DNA from: Candidatus Eiseniibacteriota bacterium
Lineage (GTDB): Bacteria; Eisenbacteria; RBG-16-71-46
Direction: 5' to 3'
NCBI GenBank assembly: GCA_016215625.1
Contig: JACRIW010000032.1
Coordinates: forward strand, 1-64,000
DNA: 64,000 nt
Both the position numbers and the translations under genes were made by a program. Below are positions 26,173-36,300 of the stretch, in pieces. Within the stretch, counting starts at the first letter, position 1. Each line of letters starts with the position of its first letter. Under the pieces are notes generated by a model, which did no database searches, was not told the DNA's origin, and was given only the letters and a program-made list of their open reading frames with translations.

Positions 26173-26415
26173 GGAACCTCTCCTGTTTGTGCGTACCGCT
26201 AGGTGATCGCAGCGACACGCGTCTCGCTGCTCGCGCGCGTCACTCGCAGTCGTGCTCAAGCCGCGGACGGCGCCCTCGGAATCGGCACGCTCGTCCCCGG
26301 AACGGAGCGCAGTCTAACAGCATGTGCACCGATTGGAGATGGCGGAATCGCTGGTCCGAAAGGACCGCTCCGGTCGAACGCCGATGCGACCCCGCCACGT
26401 CCCGGACCGCGGCCC

Positions 26416-27606
26416 TCAGAACGCGCCGTGGGCGCCCTGGGAGTACTGGTCGGCGCCGGGATCCATCGAGCGGCCGCTGACGTCCGTGCCGCCGAAGGAG
26501 AACACCCAGTGCGACGGGTCCATGACGGCGTTGCCGTTGGCGTTCTGCGAGACCCGGAAGTACAGCGTCGCGGTCTGCTTCTCCGTGTCGTAGGACACCG
26601 CGATCGGGTACGGCAGGATGTACGCCTCCTGGTCCGGATGCAGGTCCGCGCCGTGGTTGTACACGCCGGCCTCCCCGCCCGCGGCCTTCGTGATCGTCCA
26701 GTTCCAGATGTCCTGAACCGAGTTCGGGTCCATGTCCTGGTTGAACTGGAACGAGACCGTGAAGGTGACGCTGGCCCCCGGCGTCGCGAGGGCGGAGTCC
26801 AGCGTCGACAACTCCGTCCCCGGGCCCAGCAGCGTGTTGAAGGTGCTGTGCGTGTAGTCCTCGAACAGGATCTTCGGCGTGTCGACGTAGCGAGAGGCGG
26901 TGTAGGCCAGCGAGATGCTCTCCTGCGTGTTCATGTCGAGGAGCGCGCGGATCTGCTCCTCGGCCTTGTCCTTCTCGCCGTTGTCGAAATGGGCGTAGGC
27001 CAGTTCCGCCCGCACCGCGGCGTAGGCGGGACGAAGCTCGAGCGCGCGTTCGAACTCGGTGATGGCGTCGTCGAGTTCGCCCTGCTTCGCGTAGACGAGC
27101 CCGCGGCTGTAGTGCGAGGCCGCGTCGCGCGGCGCGAGCTGCAGCACGCGCTCGAACTTCTGCTCGGCCTCCGCGATCCGGCCCTGCGAAAGATAGATAT
27201 GCCCCAGCGAAGCGATCGGCCCGGGAGCGTTCGGGTTGTTGCGCACGATGACCTTCAGTTCCTCCTCGGCCTCGGCGTACCGGTTGTGCGTCATGTAGAA
27301 GGACGCGAGGTCCTGCCGAGCCACGTCGGAAGTCGAGTCGGCGGAAATACCGCGCCGATAGGCGGCGATGGCCTCTTCGTCCCTTCCGAGCCGCTCGTAG
27401 ACGCGCCCCATGTTGCGGTACGTGTCGGTCAGCGTCGGGTCGTACGCGGCCGCGCGCTTGAACTCGACGAGGGCGGTCTCGTAGTCCTGCGCCTGCACGC
27501 GTTCGGCGCCACGGCCGAGCGCGCTGCGCGCGAGTGCGGAGTACTGCGTCGAACGCGTCGCGAGCGCGGCACCGACGCTGTCCACCGACTGGAACGAAAA
27601 GTCCAT
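26416..27606 (-). CDS. TPR protein with C-terminal Ig-like domain
   Basis: A 396-residue protein from ATG 27606 with GGAG upstream. Residues about 40-250 are at least six tetratricopeptide repeats (for example AYDPTLTDTYRNMGRVYERL, APGPIASLGHIYLSQGR, DAASHYSRGLVYAKQGELDD). The C-terminal third (about 275-396) is beta-rich, with VTFTVSFQFNQDMDPNSVQD and TATLYFRVSQNANGN, recalling the Ig-like 'bacterial Ig/SbsA' modules that describe deviations from expected values in adhesins. No signal peptide is visible, so cellular location is unclear. It might be a scaffold or chaperone. The gene stands alone between gltA and a divergent small gene. Confidence 0.78.
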   Translation of the reverse strand: MDFSFQSVDSVGAALATRSTQYSALARSALGRGAERVQAQDYETALVEFKRAAAYDPTLTDTYRNMGRVYERLGRDEEAIAAYRRGISADSTSDVARQDLASFYMTHNRYAEAEEELKVIVRNNPNAPGPIASLGHIYLSQGRIAEAEQKFERVLQLAPRDAASHYSRGLVYAKQGELDDAITEFERALELRPAYAAVRAELAYAHFDNGEKDKAEEQIRALLDMNTQESISLAYTASRYVDTPKILFEDYTHSTFNTLLGPGTELSTLDSALATPGASVTFTVSFQFNQDMDPNSVQDIWNWTITKAAGGEAGVYNHGADLHPDQEAYILPYPIAVSYDTEKQTATLYFRVSQNANGNAVMDPSHWVFSFGGTDVSGRSMDPGADQYSQGAHGAF

Positions 27607-27893
27607 GACCTGCTCCTTCTCGAGGGCCTCGGACGCTTCTGCGGCCGTTGTGACTCCGCACGTGTGGACGGCGCTGGCCCGAGTGGCCGTCCCGGAGTTC
27701 CACTGCACCCGGAAGTCTCGCCCGCCGCGCGCCACGCTTGAGGGTCCGGCCCCCGGGCCGTGCGGATTGCACGATCCGCGGCATCGCCGGGCTTCCCCCA
27801 CAGTCCGCGCTGAAGTGGCCTTGCCGGATGGCCGATGAGAAGCCATGCGCGGGACCGCGGTCGCGTTCCCGGGATGCTCGTCACGGAGGACCC

Positions 27894-28340
27894 ATGGGCG
27901 AAGTCAACAAGGTGGTGGCGCGCTTCCTCGACGGATCGACCCTCAAGGGCACGACCGAGGACTTCTCCCCGCTGCGGCCGTCGTTCCACCTGCACAGCGT
28001 CGGCGAGTCGTCGTCGCGCGAAATCCACTGCGCGAAGCTCAAGGCGGTGTTCTTCGTGAAGGACCTCGCGGGCGATCCCACGCGCAAGGACCTTCCGGGC
28101 TTCCCGCCCACCTCGGCCGCGGGCCAGGGCAAGCGCATCGCGGTGCAGTTCCGCGACGGCGAGATCCTGTGCGGCACGACGCTGGCCTACTCGGCGGAGC
28201 GCACCGGGTTCTTCATCGCGCCGGCCGACGACAAGGGCAACAACATCCGGGTGTACGTGCTCAAGCACGCCGCCACCAAGATCGCAGTGGGGGCGCCCGC
28301 GGACGCGCTCGCACAGATGGCGCAGGCGCGCGCGGCCTGA
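27894..28340 (+). CDS. Small soluble protein, DUF6982-like
   Basis: A 148-residue protein; ATG 27894 follows GGAGGACCC. Two similar beta-rich halves are visible: VVARFLDGSTLKGTTEDFSPLRPSFHL and IAVQFRDGEILCGTTLAYSAERTGFFI. This internal duplication with 'F.DG....G.T..' resembles the Sm/SH3-like barrel repeats of the DUF6982 group, sometimes found beside PilZ-type proteins. Function is unknown. It ends with an Ala/Gln-rich helix. It stands alone, divergent from the TPR gene and convergent with the symporter. Confidence 0.72.
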   Translation: MGEVNKVVARFLDGSTLKGTTEDFSPLRPSFHLHSVGESSSREIHCAKLKAVFFVKDLAGDPTRKDLPGFPPTSAAGQGKRIAVQFRDGEILCGTTLAYSAERTGFFIAPADDKGNNIRVYVLKHAATKIAVGAPADALAQMAQARAA

Positions 28341-28377
28341 CCGCTCGCGTCCCCCGGACCTCTCACGCCCACCACGC

Positions 28378-29625
28378 TCACGCGCGGTGGGCGTCGTCGT
28401 CGAACACGCCTTCCCAGCGTGCGATGACCACGCTGGCGAGGCAGTTCCCCATCAGGTTGACGCTCGTGCGCGCCATGTCCATCAGCTCGTCCACGCCGAA
28501 GATCATGGCGACGCCGATGGCGCCCCACGGCGCGGGCAGGAACGTGTTCACGGTCGCGAGCAGGATGACGAGCGAAGCCCGCGGCACGGCGGCCACGCCC
28601 TTCGAGGTGACCATGAGCGTCACCATCATCGCGAGCTGCTGCGGCCAGCCGAACGTGAAGCCGGGAACGGTCGTGGCGACGGCCTGCGCGATGAACACCG
28701 AGGCCATCGCGAGGTAGAGCGTCGTGCCGTCGAGGTTGAAGCTGTAGCCGGCGGGAATCACGAAGCCCACGATGCGGCGCGGCACGCCGAAACGCTCCAT
28801 CGCCTCCATCGCCTTGGGCAGCGCGCTCTCGCTGCTCGTCGTCACGAACGCGAGCGTGAACGGCTCGCGGATCGCCTTGAGGAACGGCAGCACCGGCAAG
28901 CGGACGATCGCCGCGACCGCGCCGAAGACGAACACGACGAACAGCACGAGCGCGAGGTAGAGCGAGCCGACGAGCATGCCGAGGTTGCGCAGCACGTCGA
29001 GTCCCTGGTGCCCGACCGTCGCCGCCATCGCCGCGCCGACGCCGAGCGGCGCCGTGTACATGACGTACTCGGTGAAGCGGAACATGATCTGCGCGAGCCC
29101 CTCGCAGAACGCCAGCACCGGGCGGCCCTTCTCGCCGACCGCCGAGAGCGCGAGCCCGAACAGCACGCTGAACGAGACGATCTGCAGCACGTCGCCGCGC
29201 GCGAGCGCGTCGAAGATGCTCGTCGGGAACAGGTGCACGAGCGTCTCGGTGAGGGTCTTCGGATGGTTCTCCGCGACCTTGCCGAGCACGCCGGGATCGC
29301 CCGCGAGGTGAATACCGACACCCGGCTGCGTGAGGTTCACGATCGCGAGCCCGAGGAAGAGCGCGAGCGTCGTGACGACCTCGAAGTAGACCAGCGACTT
29401 CCAGCCCATGCGCCCGACCGCCTTCGGCTCGCCTCCGCCCGCGATCCCGACGACGACGGTCGAGAACACGAGCGGCGCGATGATGGACTTGATCAGGTGC
29501 AGGAAGATGTCGCGAATCCAGCCGATCTGCGTCGCGTGCGCGGGGTCGGCCCAGCCGAAGACACCGCCCGCGACGAGCGCGATCAGGATCCACTGCGTGA
29601 GCGACGGCCCCTTCACGCGGGCCAC
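28378..29625 (-). CDS. Dicarboxylate/amino acid:cation symporter (DAACS)
   Basis: A 415-residue membrane protein of the GltP/DctA family, which imports glutamate, aspartate or C4-dicarboxylates with protons or sodium. Typical blocks are HLIKSIIAPLVFSTVVVGIAG, the serine-rich TTSSESALPKAMEAME, GYSFNLDGTTLYLAMASVFIAQ and VNLMGNCLASVVIARWEG. GTG 29625 lies one base after the stop of the upstream S1 gene, so it is probably translated from the same message; GTG 29616 is an alternative. No terminator separates it from the S1 gene. The exact substrate cannot be read. Confidence 0.93.
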   Translation of the reverse strand: MARVKGPSLTQWILIALVAGGVFGWADPAHATQIGWIRDIFLHLIKSIIAPLVFSTVVVGIAGGGEPKAVGRMGWKSLVYFEVVTTLALFLGLAIVNLTQPGVGIHLAGDPGVLGKVAENHPKTLTETLVHLFPTSIFDALARGDVLQIVSFSVLFGLALSAVGEKGRPVLAFCEGLAQIMFRFTEYVMYTAPLGVGAAMAATVGHQGLDVLRNLGMLVGSLYLALVLFVVFVFGAVAAIVRLPVLPFLKAIREPFTLAFVTTSSESALPKAMEAMERFGVPRRIVGFVIPAGYSFNLDGTTLYLAMASVFIAQAVATTVPGFTFGWPQQLAMMVTLMVTSKGVAAVPRASLVILLATVNTFLPAPWGAIGVAMIFGVDELMDMARTSVNLMGNCLASVVIARWEGVFDDDAHRA

Positions 29626-29626
29626 G

Positions 29627-31033
29627 TCACTGGCCCTTCTTCTTCGCGGCGTCTTCCATCGCCTTGCGCAGCGCGAGCGCCATCGCGGTCGGCTCCGGCG
29701 GGCCTTCCGGTTTCGGCGGCATCGACCACTCCTCACGCGGTTCGCGCGGCGGACGCGAGCCGCGATCGCCGCGATCGCCACGATCGCCCCGGCCGCCGCG
29801 GCCGCCCCCGCCCGGACGCGGCCCCCGGTCGCCGCGCTCCGGACGCCCGGAACGCTCGGCGGGTGCGTGCACGCTCACTTCCGTCGGCGGCAGGCCGGCG
29901 GCGAGCAGTTCGCGCATCGAGAGCGAGATGCGCTTCTTGTCGGGCTCGACCGCGAGGATCGCCGCCTCGATCTCCTGTCCGACGGAGAGCACGTCCTTCG
30001 GGTGGTTGATGCGCTGCAGCGCGATCTGCGAGACGTGCACGAGCCCGTCGATGCCGGGCGCGAGCGTGACGAACGCGCCGAAATCGGCGAGCCGGGCGAC
30101 CTTCCCCGTCACCTTCTGCCCCGGCGAGAACTGCACCACGCCCTCGATCCACGGATCGGGCGCCGCGGCCTTGAGCGAGAGCGCGACGCGCGGACGGCCG
30201 TCCTTGCCCTGCTCGATGCGCAGCACCTTCACGCGCACCTTCTGGCCGACCTGCACGACGTCACCGGGGTGCGAGACGCGCGTCCACGAAATCTCGGAGA
30301 CGTGCGCGAGGCCGTCGAGCCCGCCGATGTTGATGAACGCCCCGAACGGCTCGAGGCGCGCGACCACGCCGTCGCGCTCGTCGCCCGGCTGCAGCGTCGA
30401 GAGCGCCTGAGTCGCCTGCTCCTCCTCGACGCGGCGCAGCAGCGCGCGGCGCGAGAGCACGACGCTGCCGCGCCCCTCCTCGATCGCGGTCACGAGGAAC
30501 TCGAGCGTGCGCCCCACGTACACGGCCGGGTCGGCGCAGAAGCCCGACTCGATCTGCGAGACCGGGCAGAAGCCGCGCACCCCGCCGACCTCGACGCTCA
30601 GGCCGCCGGTGTTCGTGCCGGTGACGCGGCCCGTGACGGGCACCTTGGCCGCATGCGCCTCGCGCAGCGAGCCGAGCGCGGCGCGCGGGTCGGTGCGGAT
30701 CGAGCTCGCGAGCGTGACCGGCTCGCCCGCCGAGACCACGAACAGGTCGAGTTCGTCGCCGACGGCCACGCGCAGCGTGCCGTCTTCGTCGCGGTACGCG
30801 CGCGTCTCGACGGCGCCCTCGCTGCGGCCGCCGTAGTCCACGAGCAGCACGTCGGAGCCGATCGAGATGACCCGTCCGCGCACCTTGTCGCCGACGGCCA
30901 GTTCGCGTGTGGCGTCGGCCGCGGCCGCCGCCGGGCGGGCGCCGGCCTCGTAGGCGGCGAGCGCCTGGGCGAAATCCTCGGAAGGCTTCTCGTCGAAATC
31001 GGGATCGTTCGGGATGATCGGTTTCTCGCTCAT
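29627..31033 (-). CDS. S1 RNA-binding domain protein with RGD/RGG-like tail
   Basis: A 468-residue protein. Four S1-type OB folds can be seen: about 45-115 (ELAVGDKVRGRVISIGSDV), about 130-200 (KVPVTGRVTGTNTGGLSVEV), about 215-290 (DERDGVVARLEPFGAFINIG, AHVSEISW) and about 305-375 (QKVTGKVARLADFGAFVTL, VHVSQIALQ). The last two are the most canonical. The C-terminus is a disordered run of GDRG and RPPREP repeats like eukaryotic RGG boxes, then a helix. It lacks the six S1 domains of RpsA from proteobacteria; it may replace S1 or act as a Tex-like translation or RNA-turnover factor. ATG 31033 overlaps the stop of the CDF gene (ATGA), and it is followed by the symporter. Confidence 0.88.
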   Translation of the reverse strand: MSEKPIIPNDPDFDEKPSEDFAQALAAYEAGARPAAAAADATRELAVGDKVRGRVISIGSDVLLVDYGGRSEGAVETRAYRDEDGTLRVAVGDELDLFVVSAGEPVTLASSIRTDPRAALGSLREAHAAKVPVTGRVTGTNTGGLSVEVGGVRGFCPVSQIESGFCADPAVYVGRTLEFLVTAIEEGRGSVVLSRRALLRRVEEEQATQALSTLQPGDERDGVVARLEPFGAFINIGGLDGLAHVSEISWTRVSHPGDVVQVGQKVRVKVLRIEQGKDGRPRVALSLKAAAPDPWIEGVVQFSPGQKVTGKVARLADFGAFVTLAPGIDGLVHVSQIALQRINHPKDVLSVGQEIEAAILAVEPDKKRISLSMRELLAAGLPPTEVSVHAPAERSGRPERGDRGPRPGGGGRGGRGDRGDRGDRGSRPPREPREEWSMPPKPEGPPEPTAMALALRKAMEDAAKKKGQ

Positions 31034-32067
31034 GACGGGGTTCTCGAAGGGTGTTCGGTGTCGGGTGCTGCGGCGGGACGGTCCAGTCCGATGTCGTCGT
31101 ACGAAGCCGGATCGTCGAGGGACTCGAGGTGCGTCAACACGTGGACGTTGGGTACGGCGCGGCGGATGTCCGCTTCGATGCGTTCGAGCAGCTGGTGCCC
31201 GTCGTGCACGCTCCAGTCGCCGGGCACGAGCACGTGCAGCGACACGAAGCGGCGCGAGCCCGACTGGCGCGACCGCAGCGCGTGCCAGTCCACACCGTTC
31301 GAACGGTGCGGCTCGAGCGCGGCGAGGAGCGCGGCCTGCTCGTCGCGGTGCAGGGCGGTGTCCATCAGGCCGAGGACGGAGTCGCGCACGATGCGCACAC
31401 CCGTCCACACGATGTTCGCGGCGACCGCGAGCGCGACGACGGAGTCGAACCACGCCCAGTGGGTCGCGGCGACGAGGCCGACGCCGAGGATGACGCCGAC
31501 GCTCGTCCACACGTCGGTCATGAGGTGGTGCGCGTTCGCCTCGAGCGTGATCGAGTCGTGCTTCTTCGCCGCGCGCAGCAGCACGAGCCCGACGACCAGG
31601 TTGAGCACGGCGGCCGCCACGGAGACGGCGAGCCCCACACCGACCGACTCGAGCGGCTGCGGGTGGCGCAACCGGTCGAGCGCCGCCCACGCGATGCTCA
31701 CGGCGGCCACGAGGATGAGCGTGCCCTCGACACCGCTCGAGAAGTACTCCGCCTTGCCGTGACCGTACGGGTGGTCGTCGTCCTCGGGGCGCGCCGCGAC
31801 GTCGAGCATCGCCAGCGCCATGATCGCGCCCGCGAGGTTCACGAGCGACTCGAGCGCGTCCGACAGCAGGCCGACCGAACCGGTGAGGAAGTAGGCCGTC
31901 GCCTTCAGCGCGATCGTGAGCAGCGCGGCGGCCATGGACAACAGCGCGAATCGTGTGAGTGGCGCTCGGGACATGACGGGCTCGGCGTGGGACTCGGCGT
32001 TGGGTGCGGTGGATTCCGCGTTCGTCGCGCTGCGGGCGCGACTCCGACCCGCGGGGCGGCGCATCAT
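31030..32067 (-). CDS. Cation diffusion facilitator (CDF) metal transporter
   Basis: About 345 residues from ATG 32067, which has GGAA upstream; ATG 31974 (314 residues) is equally possible because the first 31 residues are low-complexity. Six transmembrane helices are visible, with the CDF signature GSVGLLSDALESLVNLAGAIMAL in helix 2, DDDHPYGHGKAEYFSSGVEG in the next loop, and HHLMTDVWTSVGVILG in helix 5, whose His and Asp residues form the metal site. A cytoplasmic C-terminal domain ends near residue 320 (HVLTHLESLDDP). It exports Zn, Co, Fe or Mn. Its stop overlaps the S1 gene start. Confidence 0.9.
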   Translation of the reverse strand: MMRRPAGRSRARSATNAESTAPNAESHAEPVMSRAPLTRFALLSMAAALLTIALKATAYFLTGSVGLLSDALESLVNLAGAIMALAMLDVAARPEDDDHPYGHGKAEYFSSGVEGTLILVAAVSIAWAALDRLRHPQPLESVGVGLAVSVAAAVLNLVVGLVLLRAAKKHDSITLEANAHHLMTDVWTSVGVILGVGLVAATHWAWFDSVVALAVAANIVWTGVRIVRDSVLGLMDTALHRDEQAALLAALEPHRSNGVDWHALRSRQSGSRRFVSLHVLVPGDWSVHDGHQLLERIEADIRRAVPNVHVLTHLESLDDPASYDDIGLDRPAAAPDTEHPSRTPS

Positions 32068-32200
32068 GTCAGTTTCCGGGCCCGGTGTCCCGCCCGATTG
32101 ACGTCGTCGGGATCCGGGCGGCAACCTCGTGCACGATCATGGGAACGCGCCGGCCCGCGCCGGTTCCCTCCACCACATTCCAACGCCGGATCGCTCCCCC

Positions 32201-33376
32201 ATGTCCCAGCGATTCCCGTCGCTCCCGTTCCGTCGGCCGCTCGCGCTGCTCGCGTCGGCCGCGCTCACGCTCGCCGCCGGCGGCTGCGCCGAAAAGTCCG
32301 CGCCGCGCGCGCCGCGCTCTTCCGTCACCGTCGCCCCCGCCGAGCGCCGCGACATGCCGGTCGACCTGATCGCCTCCGGCACGGTGGACCCGATCGAGAG
32401 CGCCTCGATCGGCTCGCAGGTCGGCGGCATGGTCACGCGCATCGCCTTCCAGGAAGGGGACGACGTCCGCGCCGGACAGGCCCTCGTCGAACTCGACGCC
32501 CGCCCGTTCCGCGCGACGCTCGCGCAGGTCACGGCGGCGCTCGCGCGCGATCGCGCGCAGGCCGCCGTGGCCCGCGCCGAAGCCGCCCGCGCGGCGCAGC
32601 TGCACGCGCAGCAGCTGCTGTCGCAGGCCGACTTCGACGCGAAGCAGGCGGCGGCCGAGGCGCTCGCCGCGGCGGTGGCCGCCGATTCGGCCGCCGTCCA
32701 GCGCGCGAAGCTCGACCTCGAGTACGCGACCATCCGCTCGCCCATCGCGGGCCGGGCGGGCGAAGTGAAGGTGCACGTCGGCGACTACGTGAAGGCCGCG
32801 ACCAGCGAGCCGCTCGTGACGGTCAACCACGTGGACCCGATCGACGTGCGCTTCACGCTGCCGGAAGCCGACGTGGCCGCCGTGCGCCGCCACCGCGCCG
32901 CGGGCACGCGCGTGTTCGCCCGGCTCGCCGCGGGCGACTCGACCGAACTCGAAGGCCGTCTCGTGTTCGTGGACAACGCGGTGGATCCCGCGACCGGCGC
33001 GTTCGCGCTCAAGGGCCGGTTCGCGAACCCGGACGGCCGGCTGTGGCCCGGCGCGTTCGTCGAGGTGCGCCTCGAACTCGAGCGCCAGAAGGACGTCGTG
33101 GTCGTGCCCTCGGTCGCGGTGAGCGCCGGGCAGAAGGGCACGTACGTCTACGTGCTCGGCGCCGACTCGACGGCGTCGCCGCGCCCGGTGAAGGTGGCGC
33201 GCTCGGACGACGAGTTCGCCGTGATCGCCGAAGGCCTGCAGCCCGGCGAAGTGGTGATCACCGACGGCCAGTTCCGTCTCGCCCCGGGAAGCAAGGTCGT
33301 CGTGCGCGGCCCCGCGAGTGCGGGCGCCGCCGGCGGCGGCGGCAAGCCCGGCGAGCCGCGCGGAGCGAAGCGGTGA
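32201..33376 (+). CDS. RND efflux periplasmic adaptor (MFP, HlyD family)
   Basis: A 391-residue adaptor from ATG 32201. It has a signal peptide whose end (LAAGGC) looks like a lipobox, so it is probably a lipoprotein. Order of parts: the biotinyl-lipoyl-like half (SQVGGMVTRIAFQEGDDVRAGQALVELD), an alpha-hairpin rich in A/R/Q (about 105-170), the second lipoyl half (YATIRSPIAGRAGEVKVHVGDYV), a beta-barrel and a membrane-proximal domain. It links the pump to an outer-membrane channel. It overlaps the pump gene by 4 bases (GTGA). No outer-membrane factor gene is adjacent. Confidence 0.93.
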   Translation: MSQRFPSLPFRRPLALLASAALTLAAGGCAEKSAPRAPRSSVTVAPAERRDMPVDLIASGTVDPIESASIGSQVGGMVTRIAFQEGDDVRAGQALVELDARPFRATLAQVTAALARDRAQAAVARAEAARAAQLHAQQLLSQADFDAKQAAAEALAAAVAADSAAVQRAKLDLEYATIRSPIAGRAGEVKVHVGDYVKAATSEPLVTVNHVDPIDVRFTLPEADVAAVRRHRAAGTRVFARLAAGDSTELEGRLVFVDNAVDPATGAFALKGRFANPDGRLWPGAFVEVRLELERQKDVVVVPSVAVSAGQKGTYVYVLGADSTASPRPVKVARSDDEFAVIAEGLQPGEVVITDGQFRLAPGSKVVVRGPASAGAAGGGGKPGEPRGAKR

Positions 33377-36300
33377 ACTTCTCCGCGCTCTTCATCCAGC
33401 GTCCGATCGCGACCACGCTGGTCATGATCGCGATCCTGCTCTTCGGCATCGCGGGCTACACGCAGCTGCCGGTGAGCGACCTGCCGAACGTGGATTACCC
33501 GGTCATCCAGGTGAGCGCGTCGCTGCCGGGCGCGTCGCCGGAGACGATGGCGTCGGCCGTCGCGACCGTGCTCGAGAAGCAGTTCTCCACGATTCCCGGG
33601 CTCGACGTGATGACGTCGTCGTCCAGCCAGGGCAACACGAGCATCACGCTGCAGTTCACGCTCGAGCGCGACATCGACGCCGCCGCGCAGGACGTGCAGT
33701 CCGCGATCGCGCAGACGCAGCGGCGCCTGCCGACGGGCATCATTCCGCCCTCGTACCAGAAGGTGAACCCGGCCGACTCGCCGATCGTGTTCTTCGCCGT
33801 GTCGTCGCGCCTGCTCGGCCTCACGCGCCTCAACGAGTACGCCGAGAACACGCTCGCGCAGCGGATCAGCATGGTGAACGGCGTCGCGCAGGTGCAGGTG
33901 TTCGGCTCGCAGAAGTACGCCGTGCGCGTGCGGCTCGACCCGCACGCGCTGCGCGCGCGCGGCGTCGGCATCGACGAGGTCTCGGCCGCGATCTCGAGCG
34001 GCAACGTGAACCTGCCCACCGGCATCCTGTGGGGCCGGAACCGCACCGCGACGATCCAGGCGAACGGCCAGCTCGCGAACGCGAAGGACTTCGGCGACCT
34101 GATCGTGTCGTGGCGCAACGGCTCGCCCGTGCGCGTGCGCGACCTCGGGCAGGTGATCGACGACGTGCAGAACAACCGCGTCGCGAGCTGGGTGCACGGC
34201 GACCGCGCGATCGTGCTCGCCGTGCAGCGCCAGCCCGGCACGAACACGGTCGACGTGGCCGACCGCGTGCAGGAGCTGCTCGCGCGCCTCAAGCCGCAGA
34301 TGCCGGCGTCGGTCGAGGTGTTCAAGCTCTACGACCGCTCGATCTCGATCCGGAACTCGGTCGAGGACGTGCAGAACACGCTGTTCGTCACGTTCCTGCT
34401 CGTCGTGCTCGTGATCTTCCTGTTCCTCAAGAACCTGCCGGCCACCGTGATTCCCAGCCTCGCGCTGCCGCTCTCGGTCGTGGGCACGTTCGGCGTGATG
34501 CACCAGCTCGGCTACAACCTCGACAACCTCTCGCTCATGGCGCTCACGCTCTCGGTCGGCTTCGTCGTCGACGACGCGATCGTCATGCTCGAGAACATCC
34601 ACCGGCACATGGAAATGGGTAAGCCGCCGGTCGAGGCCGCGCTCGAGGGCTCGCGCGAGATCGGCTTCACGATTCTCTCCATGACGCTGTCGCTCGTCGC
34701 GGTGTTCATTCCCGTGCTCATGATGGGCGGCCTGCTCGGGCGTCTCTTCCACGAGTTCGCGGTCACGATCTCGGCCGCGATCCTCGTGTCGGGTTTCGTC
34801 TCGCTCACGCTCACGCCGATGCTGTGCAGCCGCTTCCTGCGCGCCGAGCACGCCACGCCGCACGGCGCCTTCTACCGCACGGTCGAAGCGGGCTACGACG
34901 CCATGTACCGCTTCTACGAGCGCACGCTCAAGACCGCGATGCGTCACCGCCGCGCGATGCTCGTGTTCTCGCTCGCCGTCCTCGCGGGCACGGTCGTGCT
35001 GTTCCGGCTCGTGCCGAAGGGCTTCATCCCGAACGAGGACACCGGCCAGCTGCAGGTGACGACCGAGACGGCCGAGGGCACGTCGTTCGAATCCATGATG
35101 GCGCACCAGCAGGCCGTCGCGGCGATCGTCGCGGCCGACCCGAACGTGCAGGACTTCATGTCGACGGCGGGCGGCGGCGGCGTCAGCTCGAGCAACCAGG
35201 GCCGCATGTTCCTGCGGCTGAAGCCACGCGGCGAGCGCAGGCTCTCCGCGGACGAAGTCATCCGCGAACTGCAGCCGAAGCTCGCGAAGGTGCCGGGCAT
35301 CCGCTGCTTCGTCATCAACCCGCCCGTCATCAACACCGGCGGGCGGCCCTCGAAGAGCCAGTACCAGTTCACGCTCCAGAGCAGCGACCTCGCGACGCTG
35401 TACGAGTCGTCTGCCGCGCTCGTCTCGAAGCTGCAGAACGACGAGCACCTCCAGGACGTGACGAGCGACCTGCAGATCCGCAATCCGCAGGTGCAGGTGG
35501 ACATCGATCGCGACCGCGCCGCCTCGCTCGGCGTGACGGCGCTGCAGATCGAGCAGGCGCTCTACGCCGCGTACGGCTCGTCGCAGGTCTCGACGATCTA
35601 CACGCCGAACGACCAGTACTGGGTGATCATGGAGCTCATGCCGCAGTTCCAGCGCGACCCTTCGGCGCTGTCGCTGCTGTCCGTGCGCTCCCCGAAGACG
35701 GGCGCGCTCGTGCCGCTCGGCGCGGTCGCGAAGCTCTCCCGCGCGGTCGGCCCGCTGTCCGTGAACCACTCGGGCCAGATCCCCTCGGTCACGGTGTCGT
35801 TCAACCTGCGGCCGAACGTCTCGCTCGGCGAGGGCACCGAGGCGGTCGAGAAGACCGCACGCGCCGTGCTGCCGGCGAGCATCAGCACGAACTTCTCCGG
35901 CACCGCGCAGGTGTTCCAGTCGAGCCAGCAGGGCCTGATGTGGCTGCTGCTGCTCGCCGTGCTCGTCATCTACATCGTGCTCGGCATCCTCTACGAGAGC
36001 TTCATCCACCCGATCACGATCCTGTCGGGACTGCCGTTCGCCGGCTTCGGCGCGCTGCTCACGCTGCTCGTCTTCCGCACCGAGCTGAGCATCTACGCGT
36101 TCGTCGGCATCATCATGCTCATCGGCCTCGTGAAGAAGAACGCGATCATGATGATCGACTTCGCGCTCGACGCCGAGCGCAACGAGGGCAGGGCGCCCGC
36201 GGACGCGATCGTCGAAGCGTGCCTCGTGCGCTTCCGCCCCATCATGATGACGACCATGGCGGCGCTCATGGGCACGCTGCCCATCGCGATCGGCTTCGGC

